Shown here: piece after piece, positions 28,897-38,084 of the stretch
How positions within the stretch are numbered: position 1 is the first letter of the stretch
How the letters are laid out: each line of letters opens with the position of its first letter
Assembly (NCBI GenBank): GCA_958295885.1
Contig: OY282380.1
Span: 2,480,001 to 2,544,000 of the forward strand
Direction of reading: 5' to 3'
Length of the DNA stretch: 64,000 nucleotides
Source: Arenicellales bacterium
GTDB lineage: Bacteria; Pseudomonadota; Gammaproteobacteria; Arenicellales; JAJDZL01
The notes under the pieces: model-generated
Told to the model about the DNA's origin: nothing
Database searches by the model: none
Seen by the model: only the letters and a program-made list of their open reading frames with translations
Made by a program: the position numbers and the translations under genes

Positions 28897-30084
28897 TTAC
28901 TCTACCGAACCTACAAACAAAGTCTGAAATTCGCCGTCGCGGTATTCGTTGACAACCATTGGAATCGGCAGCTGACGAGCTTGCTCAAAGAAACCTGTTC
29001 CGACGTAAGTCAAAGAATTTTCGCCTACTAGCAGACGATTTTCAGCATCGACCATTGGCATTGCGGCTTTGAATGCCTCAATGTCATCAAGTGCGGCTTT
29101 ACCGGCCACCTTCAAAGTTTCGATAATCATTTCCAGTGCATATACTTTGGTGCCCGCTTCATCATTCCACTCTCCGACATGAGCTTCATAGTTTTTTCGG
29201 AATTCGTTCATGTATTCGTCTGAAATTGCGGGAGTGCTTGCTCCACCGACCGAGATGAAACCTGTTGCAGCATCTCCAGCGACTTCACTTAGAATTTTTA
29301 CGTCTTGAGCAGTTTCGGTGCTCATTAGACCTTCATATCCAAGTTCGCGTGCGGCTCGGATCAGCAATGGCGCATCAGAGGGTGCAACACCCGACAGCAC
29401 GATCAGGTCTGGATTGAGTTGGACAATTCGTGACATTACAGGGAAGAAGTCAGTCGTGCCTGGCTCATAAGTGTCTTCTGATGCGAGGACGTTCAAACCG
29501 AGTGCGTTGGCTGCTGCCACACCTTGTTTACGCTGATTGATTGGGTCTGATTCGTTTCTAGCCACGAACGCAATTGATTTCACTCCATGGTCCTGCATCA
29601 GCCGTTTATAAATCACGGGCCCTGCTTGATAAGATGCAATCATACCCAGAATCGAGTTGCTTGACGGTGGCGTATATAAAGTTTTGTCAAATGCATACGG
29701 AATGTTCATTGCCCCACCTTCTTCTAGGACGGGAACGATCGCCTGAGCAGTTGTATCAACATTCGGGCCGATGATGTATTTGATGCCTTCCTGGTAAACC
29801 AATCGTTCCGCACCGGCAATAGACACTTTCGGGTCGTTCTTGTCGTCAATTGAAATGACTTCAATCATATAATTTTCACCGTCAATTTCAAATCCGCCCA
29901 TATCGTTGTACATCTTGGCCGTAACCTCCGTACAGTATCGATTGACTAGTCCCCAAGATGCTGCTGGACCGCTCATAACGCCTAAAACACCGATCTTTAT
30001 TGTTCCTGCATTGGCTGTCGCCGCACCAAAGATCAAAAGGGATAACGTGGCTGCCGTAACTAAAAGTTTTCGTAAATATTGCAT
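28897..30084 (-). CDS. Periplasmic substrate-binding protein of the Liv-type ABC importer
   Basis: 395 residues from ATG at 30084, preceded by a strong AGGAGG (minus strand); the frame also opens 22 codons further upstream without a site. A signal peptide (basic start QYLRK, hydrophobic core LLVTAATLSLLIFGAA, cleavage near TANA-GT) leads into a type I periplasmic-binding fold starting IKIGVLGVMSGPAASWG, as in LivK/AmiC-like proteins. The substrate cannot be read out. Linkage to an Asp/Glu/hydantoin racemase gene argues for an amino-acid-like, amide or hydantoin compound rather than only branched-chain amino acids. Confidence 0.92.
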   Translation of the reverse strand: MQYLRKLLVTAATLSLLIFGAATANAGTIKIGVLGVMSGPAASWGLVNRYCTEVTAKMYNDMGGFEIDGENYMIEVISIDDKNDPKVSIAGAERLVYQEGIKYIIGPNVDTTAQAIVPVLEEGGAMNIPYAFDKTLYTPPSSNSILGMIASYQAGPVIYKRLMQDHGVKSIAFVARNESDPINQRKQGVAAANALGLNVLASEDTYEPGTTDFFPVMSRIVQLNPDLIVLSGVAPSDAPLLIRAARELGYEGLMSTETAQDVKILSEVAGDAATGFISVGGASTPAISDEYMNEFRKNYEAHVGEWNDEAGTKVYALEMIIETLKVAGKAALDDIEAFKAAMPMVDAENRLLVGENSLTYVGTGFFEQARQLPIPMVVNEYRDGEFQTLFVGSVE

Positions 30085-30649
30085 GCAAATACCTCCTGTA
30101 ATAGTTTGATTTTCCTTAAATAATGGATTTCGATTGCATGAGCCCGTCATTCTATTTCATTTTCTTCTTCAGATTCAAATTTGTTTCACAAAAACTTACA
30201 CTTACATCCCAAAACTGCGATTGAAAAATTTTTCAGACTTCACCGGTTTATTTGGCTTGAAATGGTTCGTCGGCACCAGTAAAATCGCTCGAACTTCACT
30301 TCAAACAGAAATCAATGCGTTGTGCCAGAGTCGAATTGCTGCTGCTGAATTCACTCGTTTCATTCGAAGACCAATTTGTACGATCTGCTGATCGCGCATG
30401 CCTCCATCAATTAGTTTAATAAGTAATACCAGTCGAGTCAGAAATTTGTTATCGTGCTGCAGCGCCATGAAAACTCCCTGAGAATCTGGACTGAATCGGG
30501 TGAAGTCGCGAGCAGGAATTGAATTTACATATTGAATTTAACCTATATAATTTGATTTTTATTGTTGATCCCGGCTCAGACTCATGGAGGCAGTTTTTCA
30601 GCCTCGCCATCAATTTCAACCGTGAATCATTTTCTTTTACCTGAATTTA
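30085..30649. other. Divergent intergenic region between the liv operon and serA
   Basis: About 560 bases, AT-rich, no supported gene. It must hold promoters for livK (minus) and serA (plus). A perfect 14-base AT palindrome, TGAAAAATTTTTCA, lies at 30222-30235; its significance is unclear. Confidence 0.5.
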
Positions 30650-31609
30650 ATGCACATACTTTTTGCTGACAAATTTCCTCTGAAACAGCTGGAAATGCTG
30701 CAGACTGCCGGTCACAACACCGATTATCGGCCAGAGCTGCAGGCAGCTGATCTGCCCCGGTTCGTACCCGGAAAAGACGCACTCATCGTCAGAAGTACCA
30801 ACATCAGTCGGATGACCATTGAAGCTGCGAATCAACTGAAGATCATTGTCCGGGCAGGCGCTGGCACGAACACGATCGACAAAGCCGCTGCATCGGACAA
30901 TGGAATTCTAGTCTGCAATGTTCCTGGCAAAAATGCGGCAGCAGTCGCAGAGCTGGCTTTCGGTCTTCTGCTTTCAATCGACCGACGCATTCCAGACAAT
31001 GTCAGTGAGATTCGAAAGGGCGTCTGGAACAAGAAACGATTTTCAGCCGCGCAGGGTGTGATGGGAAAAACCCTGGGGATTGTAGGCGCCGGTTCGATTG
31101 GGATGTGCGTTGCTGAACGGGCTCAGGCATTCGGCATGAAAATATTAATGGTGAAAAAAGCCTCTCGTTCCGAAAAAATCCTGAAGAGAATGGAACAGCT
31201 TGGTGTTGAAGAGGTAAAGGACCTTAAGGAACTTGCCATGAACAGTGACGTGATCACGGTTCATGTTCCTTCGGTACCTGCAACGCGGAATCTTATCAGC
31301 GAAGAGTTCCTGTCATGGATGAAAAGTGATTCGATTCTACTCAATACCTCTCGTGGCGAAATTATAGACGAGGAAGCCTTGCTGGGAGCTCTCAGCAGCA
31401 AGCCCATGCGTGCGGGTTTGGATGTTTATGTCAATGAACCAGCTGCCCCTACAGGGGAGTTCCGGTCCAAATTGGCTCAGCACCCCAACGTTTACGGAAC
31501 CCACCATATTGGCGCGTCCACTTTTCAGGCTCAGAATGCCGTAGCAAATGGCGTTGTCGAGATTCTGAAGGCATATGAGAAAGGCAAAGTTCTCAATCGC
31601 GTAAATTAA
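30650..31609 (+). CDS. serA: D-3-phosphoglycerate dehydrogenase-type 2-hydroxyacid dehydrogenase
   Basis: 319 residues of the D-isomer 2-hydroxyacid dehydrogenase family, without the C-terminal ACT regulatory domain of E. coli SerA. NAD-binding motif GIVGAGSIGMCVAERA near 141-157, the Arg segment LLNTSRGEIIDEEAL near 225-240, a Glu (DVYVNEPAAP), and the catalytic His in THHIGAST near 281-288. Placement directly before serC supports the first step of serine synthesis from 3-phosphoglycerate. A glycerate/hydroxypyruvate role (serine cycle) is an alternative. It lacks the feedback domain, so regulation by serine is not expected at this site. Confidence 0.85.
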   Translation: MHILFADKFPLKQLEMLQTAGHNTDYRPELQAADLPRFVPGKDALIVRSTNISRMTIEAANQLKIIVRAGAGTNTIDKAAASDNGILVCNVPGKNAAAVAELAFGLLLSIDRRIPDNVSEIRKGVWNKKRFSAAQGVMGKTLGIVGAGSIGMCVAERAQAFGMKILMVKKASRSEKILKRMEQLGVEEVKDLKELAMNSDVITVHVPSVPATRNLISEEFLSWMKSDSILLNTSRGEIIDEEALLGALSSKPMRAGLDVYVNEPAAPTGEFRSKLAQHPNVYGTHHIGASTFQAQNAVANGVVEILKAYEKGKVLNRVN

Positions 31610-31645
31610 TTTCTATTTTCTAGCTTGTCACTCGGAGGTAATGTT

Positions 31646-32731
31646 TTGCCCAAACGTGTTTATAACTTTAGTCCAGGCCCGTGTACTTTACCGTACGAAG
31701 TTTTGGTGGAGACCCAATCGGAATTGGTGAACTACAAGGATTCCGGGATGTCGCTTGTCGAAAGCAGTCATCGCGGAAGAAATTATGACGCAGTTCACAA
31801 TGAAACCGTGGGCCTTGTTCGGGAACTTTTAGAAGTTCCGGATGAATTTGCAATCCTATTCATTCAAGGTGGCGCCACTCTGCAGTTCGCAATGACTGCG
31901 CTTAACTTGCTTGCACCAACGGAAAAAGCTGGATTTTTGAGGAGTGGCCACTGGGCGAATTTAGCAATGAAAGACGCTCGCATGTATGGCAATCAGTATG
32001 TGGCCTGGAACGGAGCGGAGGAGAATTACTTTCGATTGCCGAGTTCTGATGAGGTTCAGGTTCAGCCTGACACTCGTTATTTGCATGTCACTACGAACGA
32101 AACCATCGGTGGAGTGCGTCTTTATGAGTGGCCGGATGTTGGAGTTCCTCTGGTTTGCGACATGTCGTCCGATTATTTTTCAAGGAGCATTCCTTGGGAC
32201 CTGATCGATGTCGCGTATGGGGGTGCACAAAAGAATTTGGGTCCTTCGGGAGTTGCTCTGGTAATCGTACGAAAGTCGGCATTGGACGCTTCGCCGCGGG
32301 AGCTGCCCACGTATCTGGACTATCGCGTCCACCTCAAAAGCAATTCTTTATTCAATACACCGGCTATTTTTCCCATTTATGTTTCCGGCAAGGTGCTGAA
32401 GCATTACAAGAGGAACGGCGGAGTCGAAGAATACAGAAAAGTTTCCATCACTAAATCGGGGCACCTGTATCGTGCGATCGATCGCAGCGCTGGATTTTAT
32501 GACTGTCCGATCCAAGGCGAGAGCCGCTCTCGCATGAATGTCGTATTTCGTGTTCCGACAGACGAATTGCAGGCCAAATTCCTAGCCGAAGCGGAACAGG
32601 AGGGTTTCGTAAACCTGAAAGGACATCGAAGCGTCGGTGGAATGCGAGCCAGCATTTACAATTCCATGCCGATGGAAGGGGCAGTGCAGCTGGCTGATTT
32701 CATGGATCACTTTCGATCGTCCAACTCATAA
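31646..32731 (+). CDS. serC: Phosphoserine aminotransferase
   Basis: 361 residues; the start is TTG at 31646, chosen because GGAGGT (31634-31639) lies six bases upstream and the family begins at RVYNFSPGPCTLP. A PLP-dependent class V aminotransferase making 3-phosphoserine from 3-phosphohydroxypyruvate and glutamate. Visible: substrate/PLP loop SSHRGRNYDAVH, phosphate-binding GGATLQFAM, Asp before the cofactor in VCDMSSDYFS, and the Schiff-base Lys in YGGAQKNLGPSG. It follows serA by 36 bases, consistent with an operon. Confidence 0.95.
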   Translation: MPKRVYNFSPGPCTLPYEVLVETQSELVNYKDSGMSLVESSHRGRNYDAVHNETVGLVRELLEVPDEFAILFIQGGATLQFAMTALNLLAPTEKAGFLRSGHWANLAMKDARMYGNQYVAWNGAEENYFRLPSSDEVQVQPDTRYLHVTTNETIGGVRLYEWPDVGVPLVCDMSSDYFSRSIPWDLIDVAYGGAQKNLGPSGVALVIVRKSALDASPRELPTYLDYRVHLKSNSLFNTPAIFPIYVSGKVLKHYKRNGGVEEYRKVSITKSGHLYRAIDRSAGFYDCPIQGESRSRMNVVFRVPTDELQAKFLAEAEQEGFVNLKGHRSVGGMRASIYNSMPMEGAVQLADFMDHFRSSNS

Positions 32732-32764
32732 GTCATCTGGTTTGGTTGCGATTGGGGATTACTG

Positions 32765-34012
32765 ATGCCAACAATCAAAAAATTTGATGGGTATCTAGTC
32801 AATCCCACCAAAGCCAAGCGGGTGATCACACCGGCCTACGATGGAATGCGGCCGTCCGAGCGACGAGAATTTGCCGGGAAACATCCGTACAACTATGTAA
32901 ACGTGATGCGCACGCTGGAAGAGTTCGACGGTGACGGTCCAACTCTTGAGGAAATTTTAGCCTTCAATCTGTCGAATCTTAACCGTCTGCTGCAGGATGG
33001 GTCGTTTTTAAAGACCGAAACTCCGGCCTACTATCTGTACAGTCTGAAGCAGGGGTCTCACGAGCAGACAGGAGTGATCGCCGAAATTCCGGTGTCCGAT
33101 TATGTCAGTGGACGACTGAAGAAACATGAAGACACCCAGCTTGTTAAAGAAAACATGCTTACGCGTTACCACGAAGCGGTGGGTGTGACTTCAAGTCCGA
33201 TCTGTGTGGCCTATCCGGATCGAGATGATCTTTCTGTCGCGATTGAAAGAGCGAAGAATAATGCGCCGTACTTGAACCTTAGTACATGGGATGAAGTAAT
33301 TCAGACCGTTTGGAGAGTTGACGACGCTCACATTTCGGCAGAGATGGAACGAATCTTTGATGAAATTGAATTTACCTATCTGACGGACGGACATCACCGC
33401 TGTGCTTCGGGCGCGAGATATTCTGAGATCGCAAGTTCCAGGCCATCTGACGAGAAACAGAATGTGAACAGCAATTATCTGCTGGTGGCCCTGTTTCCTC
33501 AGAGTCATATGAGAATTTTTTCATATTTTCGGTGTATTCGAGATTTGAACGGCATGAGTTCCACGGATCTGGTCTCTGCGATTCGCAGTGCGGGATTTCA
33601 GATTGATTCTATTTCAATCAAGGATGCAGACAGACTGCTTCCTGAGCGGACCGCAGAAATCACCATGATCGTCGAGCAGTCTGCCTATCGCATTCGAATT
33701 CCCTGTCAGATGATTGATGCGAACAACCCTGTAGCATCTTTGGATGTATCCATACTGCAGGATCGAATCTTGGCAGCCGTGTTGGGAATTCAGGATGCGC
33801 GTTCAGACAGTCGGCTCAGTTACATGCCTGGAGTTGAAGGAATATCTGGTTTGATATCCCGCTGCCGCGGAGGCTGGCCGGTTGGATTTGCCTGTGTAGA
33901 CACGAAGATTGAGGAAGTGATCGGCGTTGCTGACGCCGGGGAGGTAATGCCTCCCAAATCAACATGGTTTGACCCAAAACTTAGAGCCGGCATTTTTCTT
34001 CGCTCGGTATAG
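32765..34012 (+). CDS. DUF1015-family protein downstream of serC
   Basis: 415 residues of the DUF1015 family (function not established), recognisable by VITPAYDGM near the start, YLTDGHHRCASG in the middle (likely active-site or metal-binding His pair), and the C-terminal MPPKSTWFDPKLRAGIFLR. It follows serC by 33 bases. serA-serC-DUF1015 clusters occur in several bacteria, suggesting a link to serine or one-carbon metabolism. No signal peptide or membrane segment. Confidence 0.85.
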   Translation: MPTIKKFDGYLVNPTKAKRVITPAYDGMRPSERREFAGKHPYNYVNVMRTLEEFDGDGPTLEEILAFNLSNLNRLLQDGSFLKTETPAYYLYSLKQGSHEQTGVIAEIPVSDYVSGRLKKHEDTQLVKENMLTRYHEAVGVTSSPICVAYPDRDDLSVAIERAKNNAPYLNLSTWDEVIQTVWRVDDAHISAEMERIFDEIEFTYLTDGHHRCASGARYSEIASSRPSDEKQNVNSNYLLVALFPQSHMRIFSYFRCIRDLNGMSSTDLVSAIRSAGFQIDSISIKDADRLLPERTAEITMIVEQSAYRIRIPCQMIDANNPVASLDVSILQDRILAAVLGIQDARSDSRLSYMPGVEGISGLISRCRGGWPVGFACVDTKIEEVIGVADAGEVMPPKSTWFDPKLRAGIFLRSV

Positions 34013-34537
34013 ACCGACGCAAAAATGATCCTGCTTTTGAATTCTTGAATCGTCAATCGGAATTGGAGTTTTTCTGATTCTACTGCGTTCGTTTTCGTTT
34101 GATGGCGGCATTTGAGTTCGATTCAAATCAAGATGCTCCGTACTGTCCTGTCGAACTGCTCCCTAAGCTAAAACGCAGTCGCACCTTTTCGGAAAGCCGT
34201 GCGCAGGAAAGCATGCGGAATCGATTTGCAAAAACGCGGGTTACCGAATTCCAATCGGTGTCTTAATTTTCGCCGGAGATTTCCTTCCAATAGCGCAGCG
34301 TCTGCATCAGTATGACTTTCCTCAACAGCGAATCGTTTGCCTCTCGCTGAAGGATCTCATGATTCAGTTGCGAAATTCGAAAGATTGAAATTTCGATTTC
34401 ACTGCTGCGAATGCCAGCCATGATGGCTGCATCCAGAACTACTGAAGAGGCGAATCTGCCAAATTTGCCTGAAAGTACCCAGGCCTGCCGATTCTACCTG
34501 TCTTGGAAATAGATTGAGAACTTAAAATCGATCAGCG
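34013..34537. other. Region with two marginal small reading frames
   Basis: No firm gene. On the plus strand 34102-34266 encodes 54 residues from ATG with no clear ribosome binding site. On the minus strand 34421-34263 encodes 52 residues (AGIRSSEIEISIFRISQLNHE ...), and its frame stays open about 22 codons further upstream without a start codon. The minus-strand frame looks the more protein-like and may be the tail of a decayed gene. Neither is recognised. Confidence 0.35.
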
Positions 34538-34654
34538 TTAATGATCGGATTCCTGATCCACGGTGGACGGACCTTTACCTCGAAACGCCAGCATGATGAT
34601 AACGCTGATCGCGATAGGAAGAATGATCAGGATATTTAAGAGAGATTCGCTCAT
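34538..34654 (-). CDS. Small predicted single-span membrane peptide (38 residues)
   Basis: ATG at 34654 to TAA at 34538 on the minus strand. The peptide has one hydrophobic segment (LLNILIILPIAISVIIMLAF, residues about 5-24) followed by a basic turn (RGKGP) and a polar tail ending QESDH, giving an N-out/C-in arrangement by the positive-inside rule. AAGGA lies at good distance in front of the ATG. It is upstream of a convergent or unlinked region and 50 bases before the nitrilase gene end. It is not a family I recognise; it could be a small transporter- or respiratory-complex-associated subunit. Confidence 0.5.
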   Translation of the reverse strand: MSESLLNILIILPIAISVIIMLAFRGKGPSTVDQESDH

Positions 34655-34706
34655 TTGTAATCCTTGCTGGTTGCGGAGCAATTAAATTTTTCGTGATGAT
34701 GGGCTG

Positions 34707-35558
34707 CTATGAAACCTTTCGCAGCTGATGTTGATTCTCAGAAACGGCGTTCAAGTAATCTCGGTCGTGTTCGAGTGCAGGAATCATCCGCCTTGCTTTC
34801 GCCACTTCTGACATATCAACCTGCGCCATTATATAACCGCGGTCCTCTCCACCGTCTTCAAGAATTCGCCCCCACGGATCGATTATCAGTGAATGACCAT
34901 AGGTTTTGGCCGTGCCATGATCCCCATATTGGCATGGAGCTACTACGTAGGAACCAGTTTCAATTGCACGACTCCTCAGCAGAACATGCCAATGGGCCTG
35001 TCCCGTGGTTCTCGTAAACGCCGCAGGCACTGTCAAAATGCCCGCTCCCGCGTGGGCGAGGGATCGATAAAGATAAGCAAATCGAAGGTCATAACAGACT
35101 GTAAGTCCAATCTTTCCCCATGGAAGATCTGCTGTAACAGCTCGACGGCCCGGCGAAAAAACATCTGATTCTCGGTAAGTCTCTCCATTTGGAAGGTTCA
35201 CGTCGAACATGTGAATCTTGTCATAACGCACAACAATTTCACCACTTGAATCAAGAAGAATTGAACGGTTTTTCTTTTTTGATTTAGAATCGAAGACCGC
35301 GATGGAGCCGAGCAGAATCCATGTTTCCAGCTGTTGAGACAATCGCTGAAAGGCATGAAGAGCGGGATGTTCACGTTCCCAGTGCGGAGCAACTTCGAGA
35401 CCGGATTCATCCAGATGCAGATAGGAGAAAAATTCCGGCAGACAGATCAGCTGCGCCCCTGCACAATGAGCTTCCCGCGTCAAAATGACCGCGTCATGAA
35501 CTGTTTCTTTCAAATTTGCTGTTGCACAGTTTTGAATACAAGCAATATTGAATTTCAT
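34707..35558 (-). CDS. Carbon-nitrogen hydrolase (nitrilase superfamily, Nit-like amidase)
   Basis: 283 residues from ATG at 35558, preceded by GGAGGG; the longer frame starting at 35594 lacks this support. The Glu-Lys-Cys triad is visible: Glu42 in CLPEFFSY, Lys114 in YDKIHMFD and Cys155 in VCYDLRF. The Nit1/Nit2-like pattern YRESDVFSPG and NLPNGETY suggests an omega-amidase or deaminated-glutathione amidase type. Not in an operon with a recognised partner. The exact substrate is inferred only at subfamily level. Confidence 0.88.
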   Translation of the reverse strand: MKFNIACIQNCATANLKETVHDAVILTREAHCAGAQLICLPEFFSYLHLDESGLEVAPHWEREHPALHAFQRLSQQLETWILLGSIAVFDSKSKKKNRSILLDSSGEIVVRYDKIHMFDVNLPNGETYRESDVFSPGRRAVTADLPWGKIGLTVCYDLRFAYLYRSLAHAGAGILTVPAAFTRTTGQAHWHVLLRSRAIETGSYVVAPCQYGDHGTAKTYGHSLIIDPWGRILEDGGEDRGYIMAQVDMSEVAKARRMIPALEHDRDYLNAVSENQHQLRKVS

Positions 35559-36091
35559 GGACAACCCTCCCAATTCGCTTACACCGAAAGACATATTCCG
35601 TATTTTAACAAATCAAATCCATATCTCGTCTTTGGCTGCAAAAAGTTCGAAACGGCATTTGATTCGATGATATTTTCTTCATTTCTGCGAGTCCTGAAGA
35701 CAAGTGCAGCCTAAGGCGAACTAATTTGCTGCGAGAAGTGAGCCAAATATCCACAAATGTTTGAAATGATGTAACTAAACAGATTTAAGACCATTCGTTT
35801 ATCCGGTTTCAGCGCGGGACGGCACCCGATGATTGTTCCAGTGACTGTAAGGATTGCGCTGTAGGCTGCGGAGGACAGCACCACATGAGAGGCCTGTTGA
35901 AGGCTTATTTCTGTCAGTTGAGCGCGAACGATTGGCCGCTCTTTCCGATTCGACAGAAGCGGACATTCTACGGTGAGAATCCAAGTGCGGCAGCAATCAG
36001 TCGGGTAGGGGCGGCGGCTTGAGAGTCAGTTCCAAAGCTTTCTCGGTGTGGTTGGACTGTGAACTGTAATCGAATTGTCCGTGACGGCAGA
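35559..36091. other. Decayed accessory DNA, no intact gene
   Basis: No reading frame here matches a family I recognise. Minus-strand frames around 35800-36000 are open but look degenerate. Given the transposase and nuclease remnants just downstream, this is probably the edge of an eroded accessory segment. Confidence 0.45.
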
Positions 36092-36230
36092 GGGTCGGGA
36101 TGGCCAGATTCTGCGGCATGTTCCTGACCCGTGCCCGGCAGTAGACTTCATCACAGGTGAAATCTCAAACCCAATTACATTTGTTCTCGATGTGCCAATT
36201 TCCAACGTTGGATCGTTGAACTGCGAACAG
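36092..36230 (-). pseudogene. ISAs1-family transposase remnant
   Basis: In one minus-strand frame, 36230 to 36092 reads SNVGNWHIENKCNWV, a stop, then DFTCDEVYCRARVRNMPQNLA. This is the C-terminal signature of ISAs1/H-repeat transposases (R-x-HW-x-IEN-x-LHW-x-LDV ... ED-x-R ... NLA). One in-frame stop and loss of all other parts show a dead fragment. Confidence 0.7.
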
Positions 36231-36523
36231 CTTCAGTTACCAACCCAATCTCTTCAGATTCCGGTAACGGCCTGCTGAAAAAAAGCAATAGCACTTTTGA
36301 AAAATCGTTTATTGAACTTATCTGTCAAGGTGAGCTTTCGGTTGTGAAATGCTTGCAGCTGTGCAGGCACGGTCGATCATCGATGTCAGGCCCATTCGAA
36401 AATCATGCGTGGAATGCGGATGTCAGCGAGTTTGCCTGTCCAGAGCAGCGCTGTCAATCTTCGGAAAACGATGTTGATTGGACCGTGTTCGCCAAGATCA
36501 TCACAAAGAGAAAAGGAGGATGA

Positions 36524-37330
36524 TTGAAGACTGGGAGTGAATCCGCTGCGTTGGGGGAAAACTCAACTTCCAAGATTACCCGTGATGCGTTTTATCGGGC
36601 CGTATTCAAGGATGAGAAATACTGTGTCGATCTGTTTCGACTGGTCCTGAGCGAAGAGGAATTCGATGCATTCGACTGGTCCACGTTATCGAATGATGCC
36701 GACACTCTTTTCACCTCGGACTGGAATGAGCGCAGACCTGACTTAGTGGAGTCGTCGAATTGGAAACTCTCCAGCAGAAGGCTGCAGCTGATCAGCGTCA
36801 TCGAACACAAGAGCCGAAACGATTCCGATGTGCTGCTTCAGCTGCACGACTACTGCGCCATAATCATGCGCACCCAGCACCGGCCGGTCCCGCCGGTCGT
36901 GGTCTACAGCGGACTCCGTATGCTAAGTCAAGTCTAAAATCAGAAAAAAACGTCTGATTCAATTGATTGACTCTAGGCGACTGTTTCGGAACCTCGAGTC
37001 AAAGCCGCCGACCGAACGCAGTGAGTTGATCCCGCGCGCGGTCGATTATTGTCACGATCATCATTCCGAGTAAACGATTGAAGACATCGCGAGAATTGAA
37101 CAGGCCGCGGTCAAAGACGAAGGTAAGGGAATCACGCAAGAGGCGAATTCAGTTGGCAACGAAGAGAAGAGCGAGGGTTTCAGCAGGGCATTCAGCTAGG
37201 GTCTGGAAAGAGAGGAGAGCAGACTGCCAAGAAGATGCTGGCTGATGGAGTGGATGTCGGTACGAGTTGCAAATGGACTGGTTTGTCTATCGACCAGGTC
37301 TAGCAGCTGCGAAACGGATTGGATTGAAAT
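36524..37330 (+). pseudogene. Rpn/PD-(D/E)XK recombination-promoting nuclease, degenerate
   Basis: The first 137 codons (TTG at 36524, AGGAGG just upstream) are intact and carry the Rpn/YhgA-like nuclease core: RDAFYRAVFKDEKYCVDLFRLVL, RRPDLVESSNW, LQLISVIEHKSRNDSDVLLQ and PPVVVYSGL. The frame then stops at 36937. Downstream pieces in other frames match the usual C-terminal part (EEKSEGFSRAFS-like, then LERGE/ML-ADGVDVG-like, and LSIDQV, a stop, then QLRNG, ending near 37330). Rpn proteins are RecA-independent recombination nucleases, often on mobile DNA. Several lesions indicate inactivation. Confidence 0.75.
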
Positions 37331-38084
37331 TACAGAATTTCGAATCCTTTCAGCTCGATTCGAGTTCTAGATTGCACTTTGATGACAGCCCCTCCTAGGG
37401 GAAATGTGAGAGCACCCCTGAATTTCCCAGAACTCTAAACCAGAACTGATCACAAATGTCAAAATTAAATATAAGTCAACTTGATCAATTTCCACTCTAT
37501 TTGAACGAAAATGGCGACTCTTTGACAGCCTCCTTGCCAAGCAGACCCCAATAGGGAAGGCAATGATGCCGCGGCACCAACGTGTCACACCGACGATGCT
37601 TGTTCAGATCGCAGGTGCGTCGCACTCGGAGCGGCCGCAGATTAATGAGTCTGGCGTCCCGACCCGTCAGAAATTCTGCTGTCCCGCGGTTCATAAACCG
37701 TTCGATTTCCCAAACTGACAATCAAAAGTTCAACCTCGGCCAATTAATTTTGCGAGCGTGGAAATCTTCAAATCACATGACGTGTCTGATATTTTGTGGC
37801 AGATTCAATCTAAAGAATAACCCCAAAATGCAGCTTAGGATTTAGTACAAGTAATGTCAGCGAGCGTATATAATTTTCAACTATAGCGTCTATCTCCAAT
37901 TTATGCTCCGTCACATCTAAATTAACTTGATCGATTTGTGCTGAATTAGCATTCTACGTAGCGCAGCATCACCGACACTCTATTAGGTTGCCAATATCCT
38001 TTGAAAACTGTTTTGTATTGTGGATAGCAGTGATCTCAAGATGTGCTTGACTCCGTAATTTGATCAACCAAAGCTCTGATTTCA
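37331..38084. other. AT-rich non-coding stretch before the SLC13 permease
   Basis: About 750 bases. Minus-strand frames at 37367-37721 are open but match nothing I know. The last 300 bases are AT-rich and probably contain the promoter of the permease gene. Confidence 0.45.

Noticed and set aside
37497..37721. 74-residue minus-strand frame
   Set aside because: No recognised motif, surrounding DNA is degenerate, no convincing start region.
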